13,122 nucleotides of DNA from Bacteroidia bacterium (GCA_009930445.1 RZYD01000041.1:1-13122); one strand, 5' to 3'. Numbered from the stretch's first letter, positions 5,827 through 13,044 are shown. Notes: generated by a model from the letters alone, not told the origin. A program made the numbers and translations.

Positions 5827-7242
5827 ATGCAACGAAAGAGGAAAAGCATTGTTCCGGTTGTCAGTATTGCCACATTGGCTTTACTCGGACTCATTGCCAT
5901 TCAGTTATACTGGATGCAAAGCGCTATTCATGTGCAGCAGGATAATTTTAACCGAAAAATATCGGAGACGATGCGGGATGTGGCGCGGGTTATAGAGAAG
6001 ATAGAAATTTCAGAACAGCTAATGGCCCGGCAGGAAGGCAATCTGTTTATCAACCGTCCCGATTCGGTGTTAATGCAGCGTTATCAATCGGAAGAGGAAG
6101 AGCTCAATGCACGGTTTACAGATATTTATTTTTCCAAAGCACAGTTGATCAATCAATTTTTTGAAGATCTTCTGAACACAGGCCAGTATAAAAACACGCT
6201 CGACAGGCTTGACCGTCAGCTTCTCGATTCCCTCCTACGTTCTGCCATGCGATCGCTAAACACACCGGAAGTATATCATTACGCCATTTACGAACCCATA
6301 AAGGACACGTTCCTGCTTACCGGGCCCGACGGGTTTAAAAAAGAAATGCTCGCTAATGGCATCGTTACTATCCTTTTCCCCAGCGACAGAAATCCCTATC
6401 CCGATTATCTTATCATTCATTTCACCGGGGAGAAACGATTCATCCTGCAGCGGATTTCTGCCATGGTACTGATTTCTTTGTTATTAGTAGCTTTTGTGCT
6501 TTTGTCGTATTTCATTGCCATCAATACAATTATAAAACAGCAAAAACTGGCCGTAATGAAAAACGACTTTATCAATAATATGACCCATGAATTCAAGACG
6601 CCGATATCAACCATCGCCTTAGCCTGCGAGGCACTAAATGACGCGGATATCCGAGCCATACCAAACCTTTCAGATAATTACATCCAAATCATTGGGGAAG
6701 AGAACAAACGATTGGGAATCATGGCGGAAAAGATCCTGCAAACGGCCATTCTGGATCAAGGGAAACTAAAGATAAAACCCGAAATGGTCGACATTCATGA
6801 TGTGATCTTGGACGTAGTGAAAAAATTCAGTATGCAGGTAGAGATTAACGATGGTGAAATCCGGACTGTTTTAAGGGCAAACGACCCAAAAATTATGGCC
6901 GACAAGGTTCATCTGGCAAATATCGTGGGAAATCTGCTGGATAACGCCAACAAATACTCGCCCAAAAAACCATTTATTGTGGTAAAAACAACTTCATCCA
7001 ATAAAGGCATTACCTTTTCCGTTGAAGATAATGGAATTGGTATCAGTAAAGCCAATCAGAAGAAAATTTTTGACAAACTTTTCCGTGTGCCGACAGGAAA
7101 CATCCATAATTTTAAAGGGTTCGGACTCGGGTTAAGTTATGTAAAAGCCATTGTGGATGCCCACAACGGCAGCATTGAAGTAGAAAGCGAATTAGATAAA
7201 GGGACAAAATTCAGTATCTTTTTACCCAAAAATCAATCATAA
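5827..7242 (+). CDS. Membrane sensor histidine kinase, RprX-like
   Basis: This is the sensor of a two-component pair: it autophosphorylates on histidine and passes the phosphate to the regulator encoded 13 bp downstream. It has 471 residues. A basic N-terminus (MQRKRK) precedes a membrane segment at about 10-30. A periplasmic region of roughly 180 residues (31-208) follows, then a second membrane segment at about 210-235. The linker to the phosphorylation helix is too short for a HAMP domain. The H box is NDFINNMTHEFKTPIST (246-262) with His254. The ATPase domain has the N box around Asn369-Asn373 (NLLDNANKYSP), G1 DNGIGI (401-406), the F box KIFDKLFR (413-420) and G2 GFGLGLSYVK (431-440), so all catalytic elements are present. 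The H-box region resembles RprX of Bacteroides. The periplasmic region matches no sensor fold I recognise, and its ligand is unknown. Confidence 0.93.
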   Translation: MQRKRKSIVPVVSIATLALLGLIAIQLYWMQSAIHVQQDNFNRKISETMRDVARVIEKIEISEQLMARQEGNLFINRPDSVLMQRYQSEEEELNARFTDIYFSKAQLINQFFEDLLNTGQYKNTLDRLDRQLLDSLLRSAMRSLNTPEVYHYAIYEPIKDTFLLTGPDGFKKEMLANGIVTILFPSDRNPYPDYLIIHFTGEKRFILQRISAMVLISLLLVAFVLLSYFIAINTIIKQQKLAVMKNDFINNMTHEFKTPISTIALACEALNDADIRAIPNLSDNYIQIIGEENKRLGIMAEKILQTAILDQGKLKIKPEMVDIHDVILDVVKKFSMQVEINDGEIRTVLRANDPKIMADKVHLANIVGNLLDNANKYSPKKPFIVVKTTSSNKGITFSVEDNGIGISKANQKKIFDKLFRVPTGNIHNFKGFGLGLSYVKAIVDAHNGSIEVESELDKGTKFSIFLPKNQS

Positions 7243-7255
7243 ATGTATCCTCACT

Positions 7256-7948
7256 ATGGAACAAGAAAATATTAAAGTATTGCTGGCAGAAGACGACCCC
7301 AATCTGGGTCAAATTCTTCAGTCGTATCTTAAAGCAAAAGGATTTCCCACGCGGCTATGTGTAAACGGAAAAGAAGCGTTGGAAACATTTCACAAGGAAG
7401 TTTACGACTTCTGCATTCTGGACGTGATGATGCCGGTAAAAGATGGGTTTCAGGTGGCAGAGGAAATCCGAAAAACCAACAATACCATTCCTATTCTGTT
7501 TCTTACCGCCAAGTCGATGCAGGAAGACAAACTGAAAGGATTTGAGGTAGGAGGCGATGATTATCTTACAAAACCATTCAGTATGGAAGAGCTACTGGCC
7601 CGTATCAGTGCCATTTTACGCCGGGTAGAAAAAAAAGACGACAATGCCACTTTTTATCAGATAGGCAACTATACCTTCGATTATAACCTGCACCTATTAA
7701 GCTATGGGGAAAAAGAACAAAAACTCACCAGCCGTGAAGCAGATCTCCTGAAATTGTTATGCAATCATAAAAACGAAGTACTCGACAGAAGCTATGCGTT
7801 AAAAAAAATCTGGCTTGATGACAGCTATTTCAATGCCAGAAGTATGGATGTTTATATTGCCAAACTCAGAAAATACCTGAAAGAGGATGAATCGGTGCAG
7901 TTAATGAATGTTCATGGAATCGGATTTAAACTGGTATCGAGAAAATAA
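7256..7948 (+). CDS. OmpR-family response regulator, RprY-like
   Basis: A 230-residue DNA-binding response regulator, the likely partner of the kinase gene that ends 13 bp upstream. The receiver domain (about 5-122) has the acidic pocket Glu12-Asp13-Asp14, the phosphoacceptor Asp56 in LDVMMP, Thr84 in LFLTAKS and Lys106 in LTKPFS, so it should be phosphorylatable. The C-terminal winged-helix domain covers about 133-228. It has LTSREADLLKLL at 157-168, the recognition helix region DVYIAKLRKYLKED at 198-211 and the final hairpin VHGIGFKLVS. In that hairpin the usual RG is HG. Length and architecture fit RprY of Bacteroides, but orthology is not proven. Its target could be the phased GTTAA boxes upstream of the kinase gene. 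Confidence 0.95.
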   Translation: MEQENIKVLLAEDDPNLGQILQSYLKAKGFPTRLCVNGKEALETFHKEVYDFCILDVMMPVKDGFQVAEEIRKTNNTIPILFLTAKSMQEDKLKGFEVGGDDYLTKPFSMEELLARISAILRRVEKKDDNATFYQIGNYTFDYNLHLLSYGEKEQKLTSREADLLKLLCNHKNEVLDRSYALKKIWLDDSYFNARSMDVYIAKLRKYLKEDESVQLMNVHGIGFKLVSRK

Positions 7949-7987
7949 CCAGGGGTGAAAGGTCGTTTTTCTTCACAGAATTATTTG

Positions 7988-7994
7988 TACTTTG
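7988..7994 (+). promoter_or_regulatory. Weak -7-like element TACTTTG before the symporter gene
   Basis: TACTTTG has one base fewer between TA and TTTG than the consensus TAnnTTTG. It lies 28 bp before the symporter ATG, inside a 74-bp gap after the response regulator. It suggests the symporter has its own promoter, but read-through from the two-component genes cannot be excluded because no hairpin terminator was seen in the gap. Confidence 0.3.
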
Positions 7995-8022
7995 CGGTTT
8001 CAACATCGAAATCCCGTAAGGA

Positions 8023-9234
8023 ATGAAAAAACCTGCACTTCACTGGCAAATCCTGATTGCACTGATACTGGCTGTACTTTTTGGTGCCTTCTTCCCTGAT
8101 CAAGTATCCTATGTTGCATGGATGGGAGATATCTTTCTCCGCGCGCTAAAAATGGTCATCATCCCACTGATTCTCAGTAGTATTATTTCAGGAATAACTA
8201 ACATCGGATCAGCCGGGAACCTGGGCAGAATTGGATTAAAAACGCTTTTGTATTATTTATCGACCAGCCTGCTTGCCATCATCACGGGATTAATTCTGGT
8301 GAACCTGTTGCATCCTGGCACAGGTGCCGATTTAGGGTTATCGAAAGAAATTGAAGGACTTGGCGTAGCGCAGGAGTCTTTTGGCCAGACCCTGATAAAC
8401 ATGATTCCTGAAAACATCTTTTCTTCCTTTGTAAATAATGAGATGCTGTCGGTAATCTTTTTTGCCATTCTATTCGGGTTCTTTATCACAAGAGTAGAGA
8501 AAAAATACAGTGAATTTTTAATTAATGGATTTAATGCCGTGTTTGAGGTAATGATGAAAATCACATTGTTTATCATTCGTTTTGCACCTTTAGGCGTATT
8601 TGGTATTGTAGCACGAGTGGTAAGTAAACAAACCGACCTGCTGCATTTGGGCGAACGCATGGGGCTATATGTTTTGGTTGTGGTAATGGCTATCGCGATC
8701 CATACCTTTATAACACTACCATTGATTGTAAAACTGGCAGGGAAAGCGAATCCCCGGGCGCACTTCAAAAATATGTCGACAGCCTTACTAACGGCCTTTT
8801 CTACGGCCAGCAGTGGTGCTACATTGCCACTCACCATGGATGCGGTGGAGAATAAATCGGGGGTCAGCAACAAAATCACAAGCTTCACGCTCCCTTTGGG
8901 TGCGACCATCAACATGGATGGTACGGCCCTGTATGAATGTATTGCGGCTATGTTCATTGCACAGGCCTATGGCGTTGACCTTACATTGGTTCAACAGCTT
9001 ATCGTCGTCATGACGGCCTTGCTGGCTTCGATTGGTGCGGCCGGCATCCCTATGGCCGGGCTGGTGATGTTGAGTGTTATCCTTTCGGCGGTCGGACTTC
9101 CCCTGGAGGGAATCGGATTGATCCTGGCGGTTGATCTGCCTCTTGACATGATACGCACGGCAACCAATGTATGGAGTGACAGTTGTGGCGCGGTAGTTAT
9201 TGCAAAATCGGAAAAGGAGGTATTGTGGGTTTAA
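8023..9234 (+). CDS. Dicarboxylate/amino acid:cation symporter (GltP/GltPh type)
   Basis: An inner-membrane secondary transporter of the DAACS family that takes up acidic amino acids or dicarboxylates with Na+ or H+. It has 403 residues, slightly shorter than the archaeal GltPh (422). Hydrophobic segments run throughout. The hairpin-1 motif TAFSTASSGATLPLTM is at 257-272, TM7 NMDGTALY at 297-304, hairpin 2 around ASIGAAGIPMAG (335-346), and TM8 DMIRTATNVWSD at 375-386. Within TM8, Asp375, Arg378, Asn382 and Asp386 match the substrate- and cation-binding Asp394, Arg397, Asn401 and Asp405 of GltPh. Arg378 favours an acidic amino acid such as glutamate or aspartate. The serine-rich loop is STASSG instead of the usual RSSSG. 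The substrate is not certain from sequence, so no gene symbol is given. It stands convergent to gtrA with 22 bp between stop codons. Confidence 0.94.
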   Translation: MKKPALHWQILIALILAVLFGAFFPDQVSYVAWMGDIFLRALKMVIIPLILSSIISGITNIGSAGNLGRIGLKTLLYYLSTSLLAIITGLILVNLLHPGTGADLGLSKEIEGLGVAQESFGQTLINMIPENIFSSFVNNEMLSVIFFAILFGFFITRVEKKYSEFLINGFNAVFEVMMKITLFIIRFAPLGVFGIVARVVSKQTDLLHLGERMGLYVLVVVMAIAIHTFITLPLIVKLAGKANPRAHFKNMSTALLTAFSTASSGATLPLTMDAVENKSGVSNKITSFTLPLGATINMDGTALYECIAAMFIAQAYGVDLTLVQQLIVVMTALLASIGAAGIPMAGLVMLSVILSAVGLPLEGIGLILAVDLPLDMIRTATNVWSDSCGAVVIAKSEKEVLWV

Positions 9235-9256
9235 ATAAGGACAATTCTTCGTGCAA

Positions 9257-9661
9257 TTATCCGGTGAAGGTAAAAAGATAATTCATTATAAAATTCCATA
9301 AAGTCACTACAGCGATAGCACCTGCTTTCGATAAATAAAAATTAATCTTGAATCTGGATACTAACACCCAGAGAATGGCGGTATTAATTCCAAGCCCGGC
9401 CATCGAAATCAGGATAAACCGTAAATACTCCATGACAACTTCCGGATTATGACTCTCAAACGTCCACCATCGGTTAAGAAAATAATTGGAGGTAGCCGCT
9501 AACGTAAATCCAATACCATTGGAAATATATTTTTGAATCCCCAGTACTTCTTTGGCTAATACAGTAAACCCAAAGTCTACCAAGACTCCGGAGGCTCCCA
9601 CAACACCGAATTTTAAAAATTTTCCTACAAGTTCTGCGGTAAAACAGGGCGACAGATTCAT
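9257..9661 (-). CDS. GtrA-family membrane protein
   Basis: A 134-residue integral membrane protein with four predicted helices at about 16-36, 44-62, 79-102 and 109-131. The family motifs are present: FGVVGASGVLVDFG (18-31), NYFLNRWWTF (59-68) at the end of helix 2, and NFIMNYLFTF (123-132) at the end. GtrA-like proteins are thought to help move polyprenyl-linked sugars across the inner membrane in polysaccharide modification; the specific sugar cannot be read from sequence. The ATG at 9661 is 19 bp after the queF stop on the same strand, so it appears to be the last gene of the queD-queE-queF unit, although a link to queuosine is not obvious. No glycosyltransferase partner is in the window. 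Confidence 0.9.
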   Translation of the reverse strand: MNLSPCFTAELVGKFLKFGVVGASGVLVDFGFTVLAKEVLGIQKYISNGIGFTLAATSNYFLNRWWTFESHNPEVVMEYLRFILISMAGLGINTAILWVLVSRFKINFYLSKAGAIAVVTLWNFIMNYLFTFTG

Positions 9662-9680
9662 ATATAAAAGTAAATAATGA

Positions 9681-10553
9681 TTATTGTCTGAAAATTTTAT
9701 TACCCAGCGTTCGCGGATCCAGTAAAATACTTGGAAGAAGCCTCGCGTGACTGGCTCTCACAGGACAAATATCGATTCCTCCGCGTCGCGTATAAATGCA
9801 GGTTACCATCAACTCTTCCGGGGTAAAGCTATCCCAAAGCTGCTTATAGATCATCTCACATACTTCCTCGTGAAAATGATTCTCGTTTCTAAAACTCACC
9901 AGATACTTAAGCAATCCTTCCGGCGATGGGCCTTGTTTCCCCTGAAAATGAATATATACCGAACCCCAGTCGGGCTGAAACGTTACTTTGCAGTTCGAAC
10001 GTAATAAATGACTTCCTAAACGAAATCTGGATAATCCACCTTCTCCCTGCTTCAATAACGTTGGATTTTCATTAAATTCATCGAACATTGTTGCACTTAA
10101 ATCAAACTGTGATTCCAGTAATGACCAGCTGGAAAAGTCGTTTTCATTGTACTCAGGAGCACTGAAAAAAGCCACTGTAGGCTGTGTTTCCAATACCCGG
10201 TCGAGATCATTTTGTATGGTCTGCAGGAAAAGGCTGATTCCCTCTTCCGGATGATTGCCCAACCGGGTCATATTAAAGGAGCTCAGGTATAATTTCAGGG
10301 ATTTACTTTCAATAATAAATGGTCCGTTTCCCGAAAATATAATTTTAAGAACTCCTGCCACCGGTAATCCATTTTGCGTTAGAAATCCAGCTTCCCAGGC
10401 ATGCCAGATATCAAAAGCCAGAAAGCCCGGATTATCGTTTGTAATCCCATATTTTACCCGGTTTTCCGACCTGGGAATTGCTTCCAGCACAGAAGGGTCG
10501 TATTGTTGCGGATAACCTGAGGTGTGTCCTAAATGTGTGAGTTTGTTTTCCAT
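9681..10553 (-). CDS. queF: NADPH-dependent 7-cyano-7-deazaguanine reductase, long form
   Basis: QueF reduces the nitrile of preQ0 to the amine preQ1 with two NADPH, the last free-base step of queuosine synthesis. The protein has 290 residues and resembles the two-lobed E. coli enzyme (282) rather than the single-lobe Bacillus form of about 150-165. The motif ESKSLKLYLSSFNMTR is at 82-97. The catalytic nucleophile Cys188 lies in LLRSNCKVTFQPDWGS (183-198), with Asp195 as the partner acid. The substrate-binding His228-Glu229 lie in NHFHEE, and YTRRGGIDI is at 254-262. The ATG at 10553 gives an N-terminus with HLGHTSGYPQQYDPSVLEAIPRS, which aligns with E. coli's. The stop of queE is 10 bp upstream, so the two are cotranscribed. 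No key residue is missing. Confidence 0.96.
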   Translation of the reverse strand: MENKLTHLGHTSGYPQQYDPSVLEAIPRSENRVKYGITNDNPGFLAFDIWHAWEAGFLTQNGLPVAGVLKIIFSGNGPFIIESKSLKLYLSSFNMTRLGNHPEEGISLFLQTIQNDLDRVLETQPTVAFFSAPEYNENDFSSWSLLESQFDLSATMFDEFNENPTLLKQGEGGLSRFRLGSHLLRSNCKVTFQPDWGSVYIHFQGKQGPSPEGLLKYLVSFRNENHFHEEVCEMIYKQLWDSFTPEELMVTCIYTRRGGIDICPVRASHARLLPSILLDPRTLGNKIFRQ

Positions 10554-10563
10554 TGGCTATGTT

Positions 10564-11376
10564 TTAAACCCCCTCTTTATTTCCAAAAAGTGTAATATGC
10601 ATTCGGGGACAAAAACGCCATCCGTTTCGAATGGCCATCTCCAGGGCAAGGGGTATTGTTGAAGCAAGCACCTCAGGAGTGGCACCCAACGGCATTACCA
10701 GAAGGTCGTAAGAAGTGAAATGATGAAGTTGACGAAGAATTTCACTGATTTCCCGTTCATCCTGCGTTTCAGCAACTACAAATTTTAATTGAATATCCGG
10801 ATGGTTATTGGTATACCGAAGCGAAAGAAATTCCTGTAGAACAGGAAGGCAAACAGCAGATTTCCCTTTTTTCGGGTTTCCCCTGGCTGCAGATAGAAGT
10901 TTGGGACTAATACTTATCAGATCAGACAATTCAGCGGTACGACGGTGAAAAAGAGTCCCATTAGTTTCTATGGTAATATGAAGATCAGGAATTGCGGCTT
11001 TTAGCAGTTCTAAAAGTTGACTCAAATTTTGAGCCTGGAGGAATGGCTCGCCTCCGGTTATTACCAAATGGCGAAGTATTCCCATATTTTCGGCAATGGT
11101 TTGTGCCAGTGTTTCGACTGCTACTGTGGTAACGGGCATATCCGGCATTATAGCCGAAGGTGTATCACAAGGGCATAAAGTTCCATTATCCAGTTGCCAT
11201 ACGCAATTCAGATTACAGCCATAGAGCCTAAGAAAAAGGGAGGGTACGCCGGCCAGTTTTCCTTCTCCCTGAAGGGTTCCGGAAACCGCCAATCCCGTAG
11301 CTGTTCTCCTCCCCGGAGATACGACAGGAAAAAGACCCTCTCTGGCCAGTTGTAATGCTTTACCGCCTAATGACAC
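10564..11376 (-). CDS. queE: 7-carboxy-7-deazaguanine synthase (radical SAM), atypical
   Basis: QueE converts 6-carboxytetrahydropterin to 7-carboxy-7-deazaguanine in queuosine synthesis, using S-adenosylmethionine and a 4Fe-4S cluster. It has 270 residues, longer than most. Family motifs are SGTLQGEGKLAGVPSLFLRL (32-51), ITGGEP (106-111), ETNGT (137-141), SPKL (157-160), QLKFVV (196-201) and MP (228-229), with the terminal FGNKEGV. Translation begins with GTG at 11376, only 2 nt after the queD stop, implying translational coupling; the next in-frame ATG (codon 77) is past the cluster site. The cluster motif is odd: cysteines 54, 58, 68 and 70, so a nine-residue insertion separates CNLNCVW from the final CDT. 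Residues about 20-33 also look inserted relative to ordinary QueE. Assignment rests on the motifs and on queD and queF as neighbours. Confidence 0.9.
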   Translation of the reverse strand: MSLGGKALQLAREGLFPVVSPGRRTATGLAVSGTLQGEGKLAGVPSLFLRLYGCNLNCVWQLDNGTLCPCDTPSAIMPDMPVTTVAVETLAQTIAENMGILRHLVITGGEPFLQAQNLSQLLELLKAAIPDLHITIETNGTLFHRRTAELSDLISISPKLLSAARGNPKKGKSAVCLPVLQEFLSLRYTNNHPDIQLKFVVAETQDEREISEILRQLHHFTSYDLLVMPLGATPEVLASTIPLALEMAIRNGWRFCPRMHITLFGNKEGV

Positions 11377-11378
11377 CT

Positions 11379-11954
11379 CTATAAATTTTGTTCTACTTCA
11401 GGATTAATAAATTTTTGACCTGTTTTCAAGCTTTCCCACCAATCGAAGGGCCATTCGTCGATGATAGCCTGTGAAAAATGAATCTCATTTAATGTAAACT
11501 GAACTAAAGAAAGGTCTTCACGAAAAGCCTCCGCATAACCGGTGCTGGTTTCGTGTACCTTTACCGAAAAGAGCTCAATTTCGCCTTCTCCATTTTGAAA
11601 AATAGTGTTTTCCAAAATTCTATCCACCACATAAAAAAACAATAATGCATATCCTTCAGCCGATGGCGATACCGGTATTTCCGCCACTCGCTGCGTGTTC
11701 TTATGAATCCAACCCTTAAAATCTTCTGCTTCTCTGTTCCAGAGGCTATAGGAATGGTCAAAACTGTCGACGAGCAATTTCACCTTATCGAGCAACATGA
11801 AATCCAATACCATATATCCCTGGTCAAGCCGGCTCGAGCGGATAGTAACCTCCACACCATAAGAGTGGCCATGGATATTATATTTACAACGTTGTGAAGA
11901 ACAATTGCGGACGATATGAGCCCCTTCAAAACGAAATGATTTCCGTATTCTCAT
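11379..11954 (-). CDS. queD: 6-carboxytetrahydropterin synthase family protein (QueD)
   Basis: QueD converts 7,8-dihydroneopterin triphosphate to 6-carboxytetrahydropterin, the first committed step of queuosine synthesis, using a zinc ion. The fold's zinc histidines are His13 in FEGAHIV and His28 and His30 in IHGHSYGVEV. The general-base region DSFDHSYSLWN (63-73) provides Asp66 and His67, and ETSTGYAEAF (135-144) provides Glu135, which binds the pterin. The likely catalytic Cys23 lies in QRCKYNIHGH, five residues before His28; E. coli QueD has four and mammalian PTPS six. The protein is 191 residues, against about 120 for E. coli QueD, with extra sequence between 75 and 125 and a C-terminal tail. 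It opens the queD-queE-queF-gtrA operon and has a good -7 element upstream. A pyruvoyl-tetrahydropterin synthase-like activity cannot be excluded, but the que neighbours make QueD most likely. Confidence 0.92.
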   Translation of the reverse strand: MRIRKSFRFEGAHIVRNCSSQRCKYNIHGHSYGVEVTIRSSRLDQGYMVLDFMLLDKVKLLVDSFDHSYSLWNREAEDFKGWIHKNTQRVAEIPVSPSAEGYALLFFYVVDRILENTIFQNGEGEIELFSVKVHETSTGYAEAFREDLSLVQFTLNEIHFSQAIIDEWPFDWWESLKTGQKFINPEVEQNL

Positions 11955-11979
11955 GACATAAGCATATTATAACCAGTGG

Positions 11980-11987
11980 CAAAGATA
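11980..11987 (-). promoter_or_regulatory. Candidate -7 element TATCTTTG for the queD operon
   Basis: On the minus strand the sequence is TATCTTTG, an exact TAnnTTTG match, 25 bp upstream of the queD ATG at 11954. A start near 11975 would give a leader of about 20 nt, too short to contain a preQ1 riboswitch. The preceding gene on the same strand ends at 12027, so this gap of 72 bp probably separates two transcripts. No TTG was seen at the -33 position. Confidence 0.5.
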
Positions 11988-12026
11988 GAATATGTATTCG
12001 GTATCCCTTACCTGATTTCACAAAGA

Positions 12027-13031
12027 TTAAGGCGAATGGGTCAATTTTTGCCTGAACAAAAGTTCCAGCTCCTTTAATTTTGGCCGGGCGGCGTGTACTT
12101 TCAATGCCTCAATTTTTGCAAGCTGAGCGACAAGGAATTGCTTTGATTCTTCAGTCAGCGGATACCGAAGATTGTGTTTTGATGCGATAACCAGTTGCTC
12201 AATGGTTTGCAAAACCGGAAGATCAGCAGGATGGATCCAGGCCTTGGTGAAGCGATCACGTAAATAGGCAACGGCAACTTCCGATGGGTGTAACATATCG
12301 TTGGCGTAAAACCTGTAATCACGCAAGTCGTCCATCATAACTTCATAGGCCGGGAAATAAGAGGCAAAACGATACGCATCGGTCAACGCATGCGTAAGGG
12401 TTAAAAGAGCGGCCTTCGAGCGCTGATTGTTAACTGCACCATCGCGCCAGTGCCGGATCGGACTGACAGTAAAGACCACCTGCAAAGAGGGATTAAAATG
12501 ATTCAACTTCTGCAAGCAGTTTTTCCATTGCATCATCATATTCTCCAAAGACAAACATTCCCTTGAAAAATTTTGTGCGGGTAATTTATGGCAATTCGCG
12601 ACAATGCACCCGGTATCCCTTGTCCGAAAGGCATATGCCGAACCATACGTAATAAACAGCCATGAGGCCGTTTTTAACATTTTATGGGCTGCATGAAGCG
12701 ACGTATTAATATCCCTCAGGGTTTGATCTTCCTTTTCCGAAGAAAACCGGCTATGATGGTCGAAGCTAATATATTTTTCTCCTGTGAAGTGCAATTCCGC
12801 GGCAGTGTAGGAGCTATTGCTGATAATCCGCTGTAAAGCGCGAACCAAAGATTCAGGATTGTATACTATACCAAATGGATTTATCATTGTTTCAAACCCA
12901 TGTGAATGGAAAAATTCGCCCAGATTTTCAGTAAAACATGAGCCAATCCATAAGGAGGACTGTCGGTAACTGAGTTTTTGTTCCGGGCCTTCAATGGGGA
13001 AGGTAGTTCTGAAAAGGTCGTTATGATGCAT
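12027..13031 (-). CDS. GSCFA-domain protein (SGNH-like hydrolase family)
   Basis: A 334-residue protein of the GSCFA family, widespread in Bacteroidota and related to SGNH hydrolases; its substrate is unknown. The naming motif appears as IGSCFTENLGEFF (29-41), with Thr where the family often has Ala. Ser31 would be the nucleophile. Other conserved stretches are NPFGIVYNP (51-59), ITYGSAYAF (127-135), FTVSPIRHWRDG (187-198) and NDMLHPSEVA (244-253); the last gives the Asp245 and His248 expected of the block V acid-base pair. No clear signal peptide or membrane segment is present, so it is probably cytosolic. It precedes queD by 72 bp on the same strand, but a promoter element in that gap suggests separate transcription. 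The ATG at 13031 (MHHNDLFRTTFPIE) fits the family's usual start. Confidence 0.9.
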   Translation of the reverse strand: MHHNDLFRTTFPIEGPEQKLSYRQSSLWIGSCFTENLGEFFHSHGFETMINPFGIVYNPESLVRALQRIISNSSYTAAELHFTGEKYISFDHHSRFSSEKEDQTLRDINTSLHAAHKMLKTASWLFITYGSAYAFRTRDTGCIVANCHKLPAQNFSRECLSLENMMMQWKNCLQKLNHFNPSLQVVFTVSPIRHWRDGAVNNQRSKAALLTLTHALTDAYRFASYFPAYEVMMDDLRDYRFYANDMLHPSEVAVAYLRDRFTKAWIHPADLPVLQTIEQLVIASKHNLRYPLTEESKQFLVAQLAKIEALKVHAARPKLKELELLFRQKLTHSP

Positions 13032-13044
13032 ACGGGTGTTTTCT

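Noticed and set aside
8253..8957. Minus-strand frame of 234 codons inside the symporter gene
   Set aside because: It is entirely antisense to conserved transporter motifs (HP1, TM7); the product has no recognisable domain.
11955..12026. PreQ1 riboswitch upstream of queD
   Set aside because: The leader after the predicted start site is only about 20 nt and I see no H-type pseudoknot pattern or A-rich tail typical of preQ1-I riboswitches.
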